From Megascapheus bottae (Eukaryota; Chordata; Mammalia; Rodentia; Geomyidae), in NCBI GenBank assembly GCA_024803745.1, contig JANJXV010000048.1, positions 4,837,501-4,901,500 on the forward strand: 64,000 nucleotides of DNA. Reading direction: 5' to 3'. The notes below the pieces were generated by a model that ran no database searches, was not told the origin of the DNA, and worked only from the letters and a program-made list of their open reading frames with translations. Shown piece after piece: positions 39,049 to 53,230 of the stretch. Positions within the stretch are counted from its first letter, which is position 1; every line of letters starts with the position of its first letter. Position numbers and translations under genes: made by a program.

Positions 39049-40257
39049 CCTAAACCTTACCCTTACCCTTACCTTAACCCTAACCCTAACCCTTACCCTA
39101 AAACTAACACTAACCCTAAACCCTAACCCTAACCCTAACCCTAACCATAACCATAACCATAACCCTTGCCCTAACCCTAACCCTAACCATAATCCCAACC
39201 CTAAACCTAACCCTAACCCTTACCCTTACCTAACCCTACCCCTAACCCTAACCCTAACCCTTACCCTAACACTAAACCTAACCCTAAACCTAACCCCTAA
39301 CCCTAACCCTAACCCTAAACCTTAACCTTACCCTAACCATAAACCTAACCTTACACTAACCCTAACCCAAAACCTAACCCTAACCATTACCCTAACCCTA
39401 AACCTAACCCTAACCTTAACCCTTACCCTTACCCTAACCCTAACCCTAACCCTAACCTTTACCATTACCCTAACCCTAACCCTAACCTTAATGCTAACCC
39501 TAACCTAACCATAACCTCTACCCTAACCCTAACCCTAACACTAATCCATACACTAAAACTTACCCTAACTCTAACCTTTCCAATTTCCCTAACCCTAACC
39601 CTAACCCTAAAGCTTAACCTTACCCTTACCCTTACCCTAACCGTAAACCAAACCCTAACCCTAACCCTTAACTTAACCCTAACCCTAACACTAAACCTAA
39701 CCCTTACACTTGCCCTAATCCTAAGACTAACCTTAACCCTTACCCTTACCCTAAACCTAACCCTAACCTTAACCTAACCCTTACCCTAACCCTAACCCTA
39801 ACTCTAAACTTAATGCTAACCCTAACCCTAACCCTAACCCTTTCCCTAATGCTAACCCTAACCCTAACCTTAACCCTAACTGTAACCCTAACCTTTACAC
39901 TTACCCTGACCCTAACCCTAAACATAACCCTGACCCTAACCCTAATCCTAAACCTCACCCTTACAAGTACGCTAACCCTAACCCTAACCATAACCCGAAC
40001 CGTAACCTCTAACCCTAACCCTAACCCTCACCCTATCCCTAAACCTAACCCTAACTCTTAAGCTTACCCTAACCCTAACCCTAACCCTAACCCCTAACCC
40101 TAATCTTAACGCTAACACTTACCTTTACCCTACCCTAACCCTAACTCTAAACCTAACCCTAACCCTAACCCTAAACCTTACCAGAACACTAAACCTAACC
40201 CTAAACCTAACCCTTACCCTAACCCTAACCCTAACCCTTACCCTAAAACTAACCCTA
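39049..40257. repeat. E block (U4)
   Basis: This copy has the additional hexamer before the CCATAA run and no private change that I noticed. Confidence 0.75.
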
Positions 40258-41118
40258 ACCCTAACCCTAACCCCTAACCATAAACCTAAACCTAACCTTA
40301 TCCCTAACCCTTACCCTAACACTAACCCTAACGCTTACCCTGAAACTAACCCTAACGCTAACCCCTAAACCTAACCCTAACCCTAACACTAACACTATCA
40401 TTTACCCTAACCCTAACCCTAACCCTAACCCTTACCCTAACCCTAACCCTAACCCTTACCCTAACCCTAACCATAACCCGGACCCTAACCCCTAACCCTA
40501 ACCTTAACCCTCACCCTAACGCTAACCCTAAAACTAACTCTTGTCCTTAACCTAACCCTAACCCTAAACCTAACCTTAACTCTAACCCTAACCCTAACCC
40601 TTACCCCAACCCTTACCCTAACCCCTAACGCTAACCCTAATACTTACACTTTCCCTAAACCTAAACCTAACCCTAAACCTAAACCTTACCCTTACCGTAA
40701 ACCTAAGCCTAACCCTAACCGTAAACCTAACCCTATCCCGAACCCTAACCCTTACTCTTACCTTAACTCTAAACCGAACCCTAACTCTAACCCCAAACCC
40801 TAAAACTTACCCTTACCCTAACCCTAACCCTAACGTTCACCCTAACCCTAACCCTAACCCTTACACTTAACCTAACCCTAACCCCAAACCTAACCCTAAA
40901 CCTAACCCTAACCCTAACCCTAACCCTTACCGAACCCTACCCCTAACCCTAACCGGAACCCTAACCCTAACCGGAACCCTAACCCTAAACCTAACCCTAA
41001 CCCCTAAACCCTCAACCTAACCCTAACCCTAAACCTTAAACTAACCCTTACCCTAACCCCAAACCTAAACCTAAACCTAACCCTAATCCTAACCCTAACC
41101 CTAACCCTAAACCTACAC

Positions 41119-41139
41119 TTAACCCTAACCTTACCCTTA
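41119..41139. other. Deletion scar, decayed (U4)
   Basis: The join is the same as in U3, including the missing C. Confidence 0.85.
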
Positions 41140-42114
41140 TGCTAACCCTAAAACTAACCTTAAACCCAACCCTAAACCTAACCCTAACCCTTACCCTTAC
41201 CCTAACCCTAAAACTAACCCTAACCTTCACCCTTACCCTTACCCTAACCCTAACCCTTAACCTAATACTTACCCTTACCCTAACCCTAACCCTGACTCTA
41301 ACCCTAGCCTTCCGTAACCCTAATACAACCCTAACCCCTAACACTAAACCTAACCCTAAACCTTACCTTTACCCTAACCCTAACACTAACCCTAAGCCCT
41401 AACCCTAACCCTAACCCTAACCCTTACCCTAACCCTAACCCTAACTCTAACCCTAAACCGAAACCTAACCCTAACCCTTAACCTAACCCTAACCCTAACC
41501 CTAACCCTAACCCTAAACCAAAGCCTAACCTTAACCCTAACCCTTACCCTTATCCTAACCCTAACCCTAACCCTAACCCTAACCCTTACCCTAAACCTAA
41601 TCCTAACACTTACCCTAACGCTAACCCTAACACGAACCCTTACTCGTAACCCTAACCCTAACCCTTACCCTTACCCTAACCCTAACCCTACACTTATCCC
41701 CAAACCTAAACCTAAACCTAACCCTTACCCTTACCCTAACCCTAACCCAAACCCTTACCCTAAACCTAACCCTAACACTAACCCTAACCCTTACTCTTAC
41801 CCTAACCCTAACCCCAAACCTAAACCTAACCTAACCCTAAAACTTACCCTTTCCCTAAACCTAACCCTCACCCTTATCCTAACCCTAACCCTAACCCTAA
41901 CCCTAAGCCCTAACACTAACTGTAACCCTGAACCTTACCCTTACCCTAATCCTAACCCAAAAGCTAACCCTAACCCTAACCCTAACCATTACCCTAACAC
42001 TAACCTTAACCTTAACCCCAACTGTAAACCTAACCTAACCTTAACCCTAATGCTTACCCTTACCCTGACCCTAACCCTAACCCTAACCCTAACCTTAACC
42101 CTAACCCTAAACCT

Positions 42115-43571
42115 AAACATTACACTTACACTAATCCTAAACCTAAACCTAAACTAACCCTAAACCTTACCCTTACCCTTACCATAACCCTAACACTAAC
42201 CCTTACCATAAACCTAACACTATCCCTAACCCCTAACCCTAACCCTAACCATAACCATAACCCTTGCCCTAACCATAACCCTAACCATAATCCCAATCCT
42301 AAACCTAACCCTAACCCTTACCCTTACCCTAACCCTAACCCTTACCCTAACACTAAACCTAACCCTAAACCTAACCCATAACCCTAACCCTAAACCTAAC
42401 CCTAACCCTAACCTTAAACATAACCCTAACCCTAAACCAAAACATTACACTTACCCTAATCCTAAACCTAACACTAAACCTAAATCTTACCCTTACCCTT
42501 ACCATAACCCTAACCCTAACCCTTACCCTAAAACTAACACTAACCCTAACCCCTAACCCTAACCCTAACCCTAACCATAACCATAACCCTTGCCCTAACC
42601 CTAACCCTAACCATAATCCCAACCCTAAACCTGAACCTAACCCTTACCCTTACCCTAACCCTAACCCTAACCATAACCTTAACCATAACCCTAACCCTAA
42701 ACCTAAACATTACACTTACCCTAATCCTAAACCTAAACCTAACAGTAAACCTAAACCTTACCCTTACCCTTACCATAACCCTAACCCTAACCCTTATCCT
42801 AAAACTAACACTAACCCTAAACCCTAACCCTAACCCTAACCATAAACGTAACACTTGCCCTAACCCTAACCCTAACCATAATCCCAACCCTAAACCTAAC
42901 CCTAAACCTTACCCTTACCCTAACCCTAACCCTAACCCTAACCCTTACCCTAACACTAAACCTAACACTAAACCTAACACTAACCCTAACCTTAACCCTA
43001 ACCCTAACCCTAAACCTAAACATTACACTTACCCTAATCCTAAACCTAAACCTAACACTAACCCAAAACCTTACCCTTACCCTTACCATAACCCTAACCA
43101 TAACCCTTACCCTAAAACTAACACTAACCCTAACCCCTAACCCTAACCATAACCCTTGCCCTAACCCTAACCCTAACCATAATCCCAACCCTAAACCTAA
43201 CCCTAACCCTTACCCTTATACTAACCCTAATCCTAACCCTAACCTTAACCAAAACCCTAACCCTAAACCTAAACATTACACTTACCCTAATCCTAAACCT
43301 AAACCTAACACTAACCCTAAACCTTACCCTTACCCTTACCATAACCCTAACCCTAGCCCTTACCCTAAAACTAACACTAACCATAAACCTTAACCCTAAC
43401 CCTAACCATAACAGTAACCCTTGCCCTAACCCTAACCCTAACCATAATCCCAACCCTAAACCTAACCCTAACCCTTACCCTAACCCTAACCCTAACCCTA
43501 ACCCTTACCCTAACACTAAACCTAACCCTAAACCTAACCCCTAACCCTAACCCTAACCCTAACCCTAAACC
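42115..43571. repeat. 290-bp repeat cluster (U4)
   Basis: Spacing is identical to U1, and I noticed no private change. Confidence 0.82.
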
Positions 43572-44526
43572 TTAACCTTACCCTAACCATAAACCTAAAC
43601 CTTACCCTAACTCTAACCCTAACCCGAACCCTAACCTTTACCCTAACCCTAAACCTAACCCTAACCTTAACCCTTACCCTAACCCTAACCCTAACCCTAA
43701 CCTTTACCATTACCCTAACCCTAACCCTAACCTTAATGCTAACCCTAACCGTAACCTAACCATAACCTTTACCATAACCCTAACCCTAACACTAATCCAT
43801 ACACTAAAACTAACCCTAACCCTAACCTTTCCAATTTCCCTAACCCTAACCCTAAACCTAAACCTAAACCTTACCCTTACCCTTGCCCTAACCCTAACCC
43901 AAACCCTAACCCTAACCCTTAACTTAACCCTAACCCTAACACTAAACCTAACACTTACACTTGCCCTAACCCTAAGACTAACCCTAACACTTACCCTTAC
44001 CCTAAACCTAACCCTAACCTTAACCCTAACCCTTACCCTAAACCTAACCCTAACTCTAAACTTAATGCTAACCCTAACCCTAACCCTAACCCTTACCCTA
44101 ACCCTTACCCTTTCCCTAACGCTAGCCCTAACCCTAAACTTAACCCTAACTCTAACCCTAACCCTTACACTTACCCTGACCCTAAACTTAAACATAACCC
44201 TGAACCTAACCCTAATCCTAAACCTCACCCTTACAAGTACGCTAACCCTAACCCTAACCATACCCGATCCCTAACCTCTAACCCTAACCCTAACCCTCAC
44301 CATAACCCTAAACCTAACCCTAACTCTTACGCTTATCCTAACCCTAACCCTAACCCTAACCCCCAACCCTAACCCTAACCCTAACACTTACCCTTACCCT
44401 ACCCTAACCCTAACTCTAAACCTAACCCTAACCCTAACCCTAACCCTTACCAGAACCCTAAACCTAACCCTAACCCTAACCCTTACTCTAACCCTAACCC
44501 TAACCCTAAAACTAACTCTAACCCTA
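43325..44526. repeat. N block (U4)
   Basis: This copy matches U2 and U3 at the markers compared. Confidence 0.75.
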
Positions 44527-44611
44527 ACACTAACCCTTACACTTACCCTAACCCGAACCCTAACACTTACCCTTACCCTAACCCTAAATCTAACCCTTAC
44601 CCTAACCCTAA

Positions 44612-46285
44612 CCCTAGCCCTAACCCTTACCCTTACCCTAACCCTAACACCTAACCATAACCCTAAACCTTACCTTTACCCTAAACCTAAATCTAAACCT
44701 AACCGTAAACCTTACCCTTACCCTAAACCTAACCCTAACACTAACACTAACCGTAACCCTAACCCTAACCAGAACCCTAAAACTTACTCTTACCTTAAGC
44801 CTAACATTAACCCTAACTCTAACCCCTAACCCTAAACCTTACCCTTACCCTAACCCTATCCCCTAACCCTAACCCTAGCCCTAACCTTAACTCTAACCTT
44901 AACCCTAACTCTTACCCTTACCGTAGCCCCAACCCTAAACCTAAACCTAACCTTAATCCTATCCCTAACCCTAATGCTAAACCTAAAGTTTACCCTAACC
45001 CTCACCCTAAACCTAACCCTTACCCTTACCCTAACCCTAACCTAACCCTTACTCTAACCCTAACCCTAACCCTAACCCTAACCCCAACTCTTACCCTTAC
45101 CCAACCCTAACCCTAACCCCAACCCTAACACTTACCCATACCCTAACCCTAAACCTGACCCTAACTCTAACGTTACCCTTACCTAACACTAATCCTAACC
45201 CTAACACCTAACCCTAACCCTAACCCTAACCCTAACATTACCCTTACCATAACACTAAACCTAAGCCTAAACCTAACCCTAAACTTAACCCTAACCCTAA
45301 CCCTAATCCTAAACCTTACCATTACCCTAACCCTAAACATAAACCTAACCCTAACCATAACCATAACACTTACTCTAACCCTAACCCTAACACTTACCCT
45401 AACCCTAACCCTAACCCTAACCCTTAACCTAACCCTAACCCTTACCCTAACCCTAACCCTAACCCGAACCCTAACCCCTAACCCTAACCCTAACCCTCAC
45501 CCTTACACTAACCATAACCCTAAGCCTTATCCTTACCCTAACCCTAAACCTAAACCTAACCTTAACCCTAACCCTAGCCCTAACCCTTACCCTTACCCTA
45601 AACCTAACACCGAACCATAACCCTAAACCTTACCTTTACCCTAAACCTAAATCTAAACCTAACCGTAAACCTTACCCTTACCCTAAACCTAACCCTAACC
45701 CTAACACTAACCGTAACCCTAACCCTAACCAGAACCCTAAAACTTACTCTTACCTTAACCCTAACATTAACCCTAACTCTAACCCCTAACCCGAAACCTT
45801 ACCCTTACCCTAACCCTATCCCCTAACCCTAACCCTAGCCCTAACCTTAACTCTAACCCTAACCATAACTCTTACACTTACCGTAGCCCCAACCCTAAAC
45901 CTAAACCTAAACTTAATCCTATCCCTAACCCTAACGCTAAACCTAAAGTTTACCTTAACCCTCACCCTAAACCTAACCCTTACCCTTACCCTAACCCTAA
46001 CCTAACCCTTACTCTAACCCTAACCCTAACCCTAACCCTAACCCCAACCCTTACCCTTACCCAACCCTAACCCTAACCCCAACCCTGACACTTACCCATA
46101 CCCTAACCCTAAACCTGACCCTAACCCTAACGTTACCCTTACCTAACCCTAACCCTAACCCTAACACCTAACCCTAACCCTAACCCTAACCCTAACATTA
46201 CCCTTACCCTAACACTAAACCTAAGCCTAACCCTAACCCTAAACTTAACCCTAACACTAATCCTAAACCTAACCCTTACCCTTAC
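44612..46285. repeat. 960-bp direct repeat pair in U5
   Basis: The landmark is at 44612 and 45572. The private AAGCCTAAC at 44798 lies in the first copy only, so these two copies are not being converted against each other at this site. Confidence 0.82.
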
Positions 46286-47179
46286 CCTAATCTTAACCCT
46301 AACCCTAACCACTATCCCTTAACCTAACCCTAATCCTAACACTTACCCTTATACTAACGCTAAACCTAACCCTTACCATAACCCTAAACCTAACCCTAAC
46401 CCTAACACTAACCCTTACACTTACCCTAAACCTAACCGTAACACTTACCCTTACACTTACCCTAACCCTAACCGTAACACTTACCCTTACCCTAACCCTA
46501 AACCTAACCCTTACCCTAACCCTAACCCTAACCCTAAACCCTAATCCTAACCCTAACCCTAACACTAAACCTAACCCTTAACCTTACTCTAACGCTTAAC
46601 CTAACCCTAACCCTTACCCTAACCCTAAAGCTAACCCTTACCCTAACCCTAACCCGAAGCCTAACCCCTAACCCTAAACCTAACACTCACCCTAAACCTA
46701 ACCCTAACCCTTACCCTTACAGTAACCCTTACCCTTACACTAACCCTAATCCTAACCCTAACCCGAAACCTTACCCTTACCCTAAACCTAACCCTAACCC
46801 TTACCCTTACCCTAACCTTAACCCTAACCCTAACCCTTATCCTTACCTTAACCCTAACGCTAACATTAACCCTAAATCTAACACTTAACCCTAAGCCTAA
46901 ACCTTACCCTTACCCTAACCCTAACCCTAACCCTAACCCTAACGATAACCCTAAACCTTACCCTAACCCTAACCCTAACCCTAACCCTAACCATAACTTA
47001 ACCCTAACCCTAACCCTAACCCTAACCCTTACCCTGACCTAACCCTAACCCTAACTCTCACACTTACCATTACCCTAACCCTAACCATGACCCTAACCCT
47101 AACCTTACCCTTATCCTAACCCTAACCCTAAACCTAACACTTAACCTTACCCTAACTCTAAACCTAACCCTAACCCTAA

Positions 47180-47365
47180 CCCTACACATAACTCTACCCC
47201 TAACCCTAATCCTAACCCTACCCCTAACTCTACCTCTACCCCTACCCCCAACCCTAATCCTAACCCAAAAGCTACCCCTCCCCCTTCTCCTACACCTAAA
47301 CGTAACCCCCACCTAACCCTATCCTAACCCTAGCCCGAGCCCAACCCCAACCCTAACCCTACCCT
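47180..47365. repeat. Divergent CCCCTA/polypyrimidine island (U5)
   Basis: This is the U5 copy, with the pyrimidine run at 47272-47291. I noticed no change within it. Confidence 0.75.
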
Positions 47366-47667
47366 TAACATTAACCCTATCTCTAACCCTAAACCTACAC
47401 CTAATCTTAACCCTAACCCTAACCCTAAACCTAACCCTAACTGTAACCCTTACCCTTACCCTAACCCTAACCCCAAAACTAACCCTAACCCTAACCCTAA
47501 CTCTTACCATAAACCAAACCCTAGCCCTAGCCTAACTCTTACTCTTACCCTAACCCTAACCAAACCTATCCCTAACCAGAACTCTAAACCTTACACTTAC
47601 CCTAAACCTAACCCTAACTCTTGACCTAAACTTAACACTAACCCTAACCCCTAACCCTAACTTTTAC

Positions 47668-48876
47668 CCTAAACCTTACCCTTACCCTTACCTTAACCCT
47701 AACCCTAACCCTTACCCTAAAACTAACACTAACCCTAAACCCTAACCCTAACCCTAACCCTAACCATAACCATAACCATAACCCTTGCCCTAACCCTAAC
47801 CCTAACCATAATCCCAACCCTAAACCTAACCCTAACCCTTACCCTTACCTAACCCTACCCCTAACCCTAACCCTAACCCTTACCCTAACACTAAACCTAA
47901 CCCTAAACCTAACCCCTAACCCTAACCCTAACCCTAAACCTTAACCTTACCCTAACCATAAACCTAACCTTACACTAACCCTAACCCAAAACCTAACCCT
48001 AACCATTACCCTAACCCTAAACCTAACCCTAACCTTAACCCTTACCCTTACCCTAACCCTAACCCTAACCCTAACCTTTACCATTACCCTAACCCTAACC
48101 CTAACCTTAATGCTAACCCTAACCTAACCATAACCTCTACCCTAACCCTAACCCTAACACTAATCCATACACTAAAACTTACCCTAACTCTAACCTTTCC
48201 AATTTCCCTAACCCTAACCCTAACCCTAAAGCTTAACCTTACCCTTACCCTTACCCTAACCGTAAACCAAACCCTAACCCTAACCCTTAACTTAACCCTA
48301 ACCCTAACACTAAACCTAACCCTTACACTTGCCCTAATCCTAAGACTAACCTTAACCCTTACCCTTACCCTAAACCTAACCCTAACCTTAACCTAACCCT
48401 TACCCTAACCCTAACCCTAACTCTAAACTTAATGCTAACCCTAACCCTAACCCTAACCCTTTCCCTAATGCTAACCCTAACCCTAACCTTAACCCTAACT
48501 GTAACCCTAACCTTTACACTTACCCTGACCCTAACCCTAAACATAACCCTGACCCTAACCCTAATCCTAAACCTCACCCTTACAAGTACGCTAACCCTAA
48601 CCCTAACCATAACCCGAACCGTAACCTCTAACCCTAACCCTAACCCTCACCCTATCCCTAAACCTAACCCTAACTCTTAAGCTTACCCTAACCCTAACCC
48701 TAACCCTAACCCCTAACCCTAATCTTAACGCTAACACTTACCTTTACCCTACCCTAACCCTAACTCTAAACCTAACCCTAACCCTAACCCTAAACCTTAC
48801 CAGAACACTAAACCTAACCCTAAACCTAACCCTTACCCTAACCCTAACCCTAACCCTTACCCTAAAACTAACCCTA
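47668..48876. repeat. E block (U5)
   Basis: This copy has the additional hexamer and matches U4 at every marker I compared. Confidence 0.75.
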
Positions 48877-49737
48877 ACCCTAACCCTAACCCCTAACCAT
48901 AAACCTAAACCTAACCTTATCCCTAACCCTTACCCTAACACTAACCCTAACGCTTACCCTGAAACTAACCCTAACGCTAACCCCTAAACCTAACCCTAAC
49001 CCTAACACTAACACTATCATTTACCCTAACCCTAACCCTAACCCTAACCCTTACCCTAACCCTAACCCTAACCCTTACCCTAACCCTAACCATAACCCGG
49101 ACCCTAACCCCTAACCCTAACCTTAACCCTCACCCTAACGCTAACCCTAAAACTAACTCTTGTCCTTAACCTAACCCTAACCCTAAACCTAACCTTAACT
49201 CTAACCCTAACCCTAACCCTTACCCCAACCCTTACCCTAACCCCTAACGCTAACCCTAATACTTACACTTTCCCTAAACCTAAACCTAACCCTAAACCTA
49301 AACCTTACCCTTACCGTAAACCTAAGCCTAACCCTAACCGTAAACCTAACCCTATCCCGAACCCTAACCCTTACTCTTACCTTAACTCTAAACCGAACCC
49401 TAACTCTAACCCCAAACCCTAAAACTTACCCTTACCCTAACCCTAACCCTAACGTTCACCCTAACCCTAACCCTAACCCTTACACTTAACCTAACCCTAA
49501 CCCCAAACCTAACCCTAAACCTAACCCTAACCCTAACCCTAACCCTTACCGAACCCTACCCCTAACCCTAACCGGAACCCTAACCCTAACCGGAACCCTA
49601 ACCCTAAACCTAACCCTAACCCCTAAACCCTCAACCTAACCCTAACCCTAAACCTTAAACTAACCCTTACCCTAACCCCAAACCTAAACCTAAACCTAAC
49701 CCTAATCCTAACCCTAACCCTAACCCTAAACCTACAC

Positions 49738-49758
49738 TTAACCCTAACCTTACCCTTA
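49738..49758. other. Deletion scar, decayed (U5)
   Basis: The join is the same as in U3, including the missing C. Confidence 0.85.
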
Positions 49759-50733
49759 TGCTAACCCTAAAACTAACCTTAAACCCAACCCTAAACCTAA
49801 CCCTAACCCTTACCCTTACCCTAACCCTAAAACTAACCCTAACCTTCACCCTTACCCTTACCCTAACCCTAACCCTTAACCTAATACTTACCCTTACCCT
49901 AACCCTAACCCTGACTCTAACCCTAGCCTTCCGTAACCCTAATACAACCCTAACCCCTAACACTAAACCTAACCCTAAACCTTACCTTTACCCTAACCCT
50001 AACACTAACCCTAAGCCCTAACCCTAACCCTAACCCTAACCCTTACCCTAACCCTAACCCTAACTCTAACCCTAAACCGAAACCTAACCCTAACCCTTAA
50101 CCTAACCCTAACCCTAACCCTAACCCTAACCCTAAACCAAAGCCTAACCTTAACCCTAACCCTTACGCTTATCCTAACCCTAACCCTAACCCTAACCCTA
50201 ACCCTTACCCTAAACCTAATCCTAACACTTACCCTAACGCTAACCCTAACACGAACCCTTACTCGTAACCCTAACCCTAACCCTTACCCTTACCCTAACC
50301 CTAACCCTACACTTATCCCCAAACCTAAACCTAAACCTAACCCTTACCCTTACCCTAACCCTAACCCAAACCCTTACCCTAAACCTAACCCTAACACTAA
50401 CCCTAACCCTTACTCTTACCCTAACCCTAACCCCAAACCTAAACCTAACCTAACCCTAAAACTTACCCTTTCCCTAAACCTAACCCTCACCCTTATCCTA
50501 ACCCTAACCCTAACCCTAACCCTAAGCCCTAACACTAACTGTAACCCTGAACCTTACCCTTACCCTAATCCTAACCCAAAAGCTAACCCTAACCCTAACC
50601 CTAACCATTACCCTAACACTAACCTTAACCTTAACCCCAACTGTAAACCTAACCTAACCTTAACCCTAATGCTTACCCTTACCCTGACCCTAACCCTAAC
50701 CCTAACCCTAACCTTAACCCTAACCCTAAACCT

Positions 50734-52190
50734 AAACATTACACTTACACTAATCCTAAACCTAAACCTAAACTAACCCTAAACCTTACCCTTACCCTTA
50801 CCATAACCCTAACACTAACCCTTACCATAAACCTAACACTATCCCTAACCCCTAACCCTAACCCTAACCATAACCATAACCCTTGCCCTAACCATAACCC
50901 TAACCATAATCCCAATCCTAAACCTAACCCTAACCCTTACCCTTACCCTAACCCTAACCCTTACCCTAACACTAAACCTAACCCTAAACCTAACCCATAA
51001 CCCTAACCCTAAACCTAACCCTAACCCTAACCTTAAACATAACCCTAACCCTAAACCAAAACATTACACTTACCCTAATCCTAAACCTAACACTAAACCT
51101 AAATCTTACCCTTACCCTTACCATAACCCTAACCCTAACCCTTACCCTAAAACTAACACTAACCCTAACCCCTAACCCTAACCCTAACCCTAACCATAAC
51201 CATAACCCTTGCCCTAACCCTAACCCTAACCATAATCCCAACCCTAAACCTGAACCTAACCCTTACCCTTACCCTAACCCTAACCCTAACCATAACCTTA
51301 ACCATAACCCTAACCCTAAACCTAAACATTACACTTACCCTAATCCTAAACCTAAACCTAACAGTAAACCTAAACCTTACCCTTACCCTTACCATAACCC
51401 TAACCCTAACCCTTATCCTAAAACTAACACTAACCCTAAACCCTAACCCTAACCCTAACCATAAACGTAACACTTGCCCTAACCCTAACCCTAACCATAA
51501 TCCCAACCCTAAACCTAACCCTAAACCTTACCCTTACCCTAACCCTAACCCTAACCCTAACCCTTACCCTAACACTAAACCTAACACTAAACCTAACACT
51601 AACCCTAACCTTAACCCTAACCCTAACCCTAAACCTAAACATTACACTTACCCTAATCCTAAACCTAAACCTAACACTAACCCAAAACCTTACCCTTACC
51701 CTTACCATAACCCTAACCATAACCCTTACCCTAAAACTAACACTAACCCTAACCCCTAACCCTAACCATAACCCTTGCCCTAACCCTAACCCTAACCATA
51801 ATCCCAACCCTAAACCTAACCCTAACCCTTACCCTTATACTAACCCTAATCCTAACCCTAACCTTAACCAAAACCCTAACCCTAAACCTAAACATTACAC
51901 TTACCCTAATCCTAAACCTAAACCTAACACTAACCCTAAACCTTACCCTTACCCTTACCATAACCCTAACCCTAGCCCTTACCCTAAAACTAACACTAAC
52001 CATAAACCTTAACCCTAACCCTAACCATAACAGTAACCCTTGCCCTAACCCTAACCCTAACCATAATCCCAACCCTAAACCTAACCCTAACCCTTACCCT
52101 AACCCTAACCCTAACCCTAACCCTTACCCTAACACTAAACCTAACCCTAAACCTAACCCCTAACCCTAACCCTAACCCTAACCCTAAACC
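50734..52190. repeat. 290-bp repeat cluster (U5)
   Basis: This copy matches the U4 cluster at every marker compared. Confidence 0.82.
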
Positions 52191-53145
52191 TTAACCTTAC
52201 CCTAACCATAAACCTAAACCTTACCCTAACTCTAACCCTAACCCGAACCCTAACCTTTACCCTAACCCTAAACCTAACCCTAACCTTAACCCTTACCCTA
52301 ACCCTAACCCTAACCCTAACCTTTACCATTACCCTAACCCTAACCCTAACCTTAATGCTAACCCTAACCGTAACCTAACCATAACCTTTACCATAACCCT
52401 AACCCTAACACTAATCCATACACTAAAACTAACCCTAACCCTAACCTTTCCAATTTCCCTAACCCTAACCCTAAACCTAAACCTAAACCTTACCCTTACC
52501 CTTGCCCTAACCCTAACCCAAACCCTAACCCTAACCCTTAACTTAACCCTAACCCTAACACTAAACCTAACACTTACACTTGCCCTAACCCTAAGACTAA
52601 CCCTAACACTTACCCTTACCCTAAACCTAACCCTAACCTTAACCCTAACCCTTACCCTAAACCTAACCCTAACTCTAAACTTAATGCTAACCCTAACCCT
52701 AACCCTAACCCTTACCCTAACCCTTACCCTTTCCCTAACGCTAGCCCTAACCCTAAACTTAACCCTAACTCTAACCCTAACCCTTACACTTACCCTGACC
52801 CTAAACTTAAACATAACCCTGAACCTAACCCTAATCCTAAACCTCACCCTTACAAGTACGCTAACCCTAACCCTAACCATACCCGATCCCTAACCTCTAA
52901 CCCTAACCCTAACCCTCACCATAACCCTAAACCTAACCCTAACTCTTACGCTTATCCTAACCCTAACCCTAACCCTAACCCCCAACCCTAACCCTAACCC
53001 TAACACTTACCCTTACCCTACCCTAACCCTAACTCTAAACCTAACCCTAACCCTAACCCTAACCCTTACCAGAACCCTAAACCTAACCCTAACCCTAACC
53101 CTTACTCTAACCCTAACCCTAACCCTAAAACTAACTCTAACCCTA
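51944..53145. repeat. N block (U5)
   Basis: This copy matches U2-U4 at the markers compared. Confidence 0.75.
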
Positions 53146-53230
53146 ACACTAACCCTTACACTTACCCTAACCCGAACCCTAACACTTACCCTTACCCTAA
53201 CCCTAAATCTAACCCTTACCCTAACCCTAA

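Larger units (their letters stand above)
35993..44611. repeat. Higher-order unit U4 (8,619 bp, short form)
   Basis: This is a full short-form unit in which I noticed no private variant, which makes it the best stand-in for the short-form consensus. It shares CCCTAGCCTAAC at 38904 with U5 and U6. It shares CCCCAAACCC at 40791 and the one-base loss at the deletion scar with U3 and U5. Confidence 0.9.
44612..53230. repeat. Higher-order unit U5 (8,619 bp, short form)
   Basis: This unit has the same length as U4, and all landmark spacings are identical. The only private changes I noticed are TTAAGCCTAAC at 44796 and CTTACGCTTATC at 50162. Such similarity implies a very recent duplication or recent homogenisation with U4. 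Confidence 0.9.

Noticed and set aside
35993..53230. U4 and U5 as an assembly duplication of one unit
   Set aside because: Not fully excluded, but U5 has private changes at 44796 and 50162, and the flanking units differ by structured indels, so a real recent duplication is the simpler reading.
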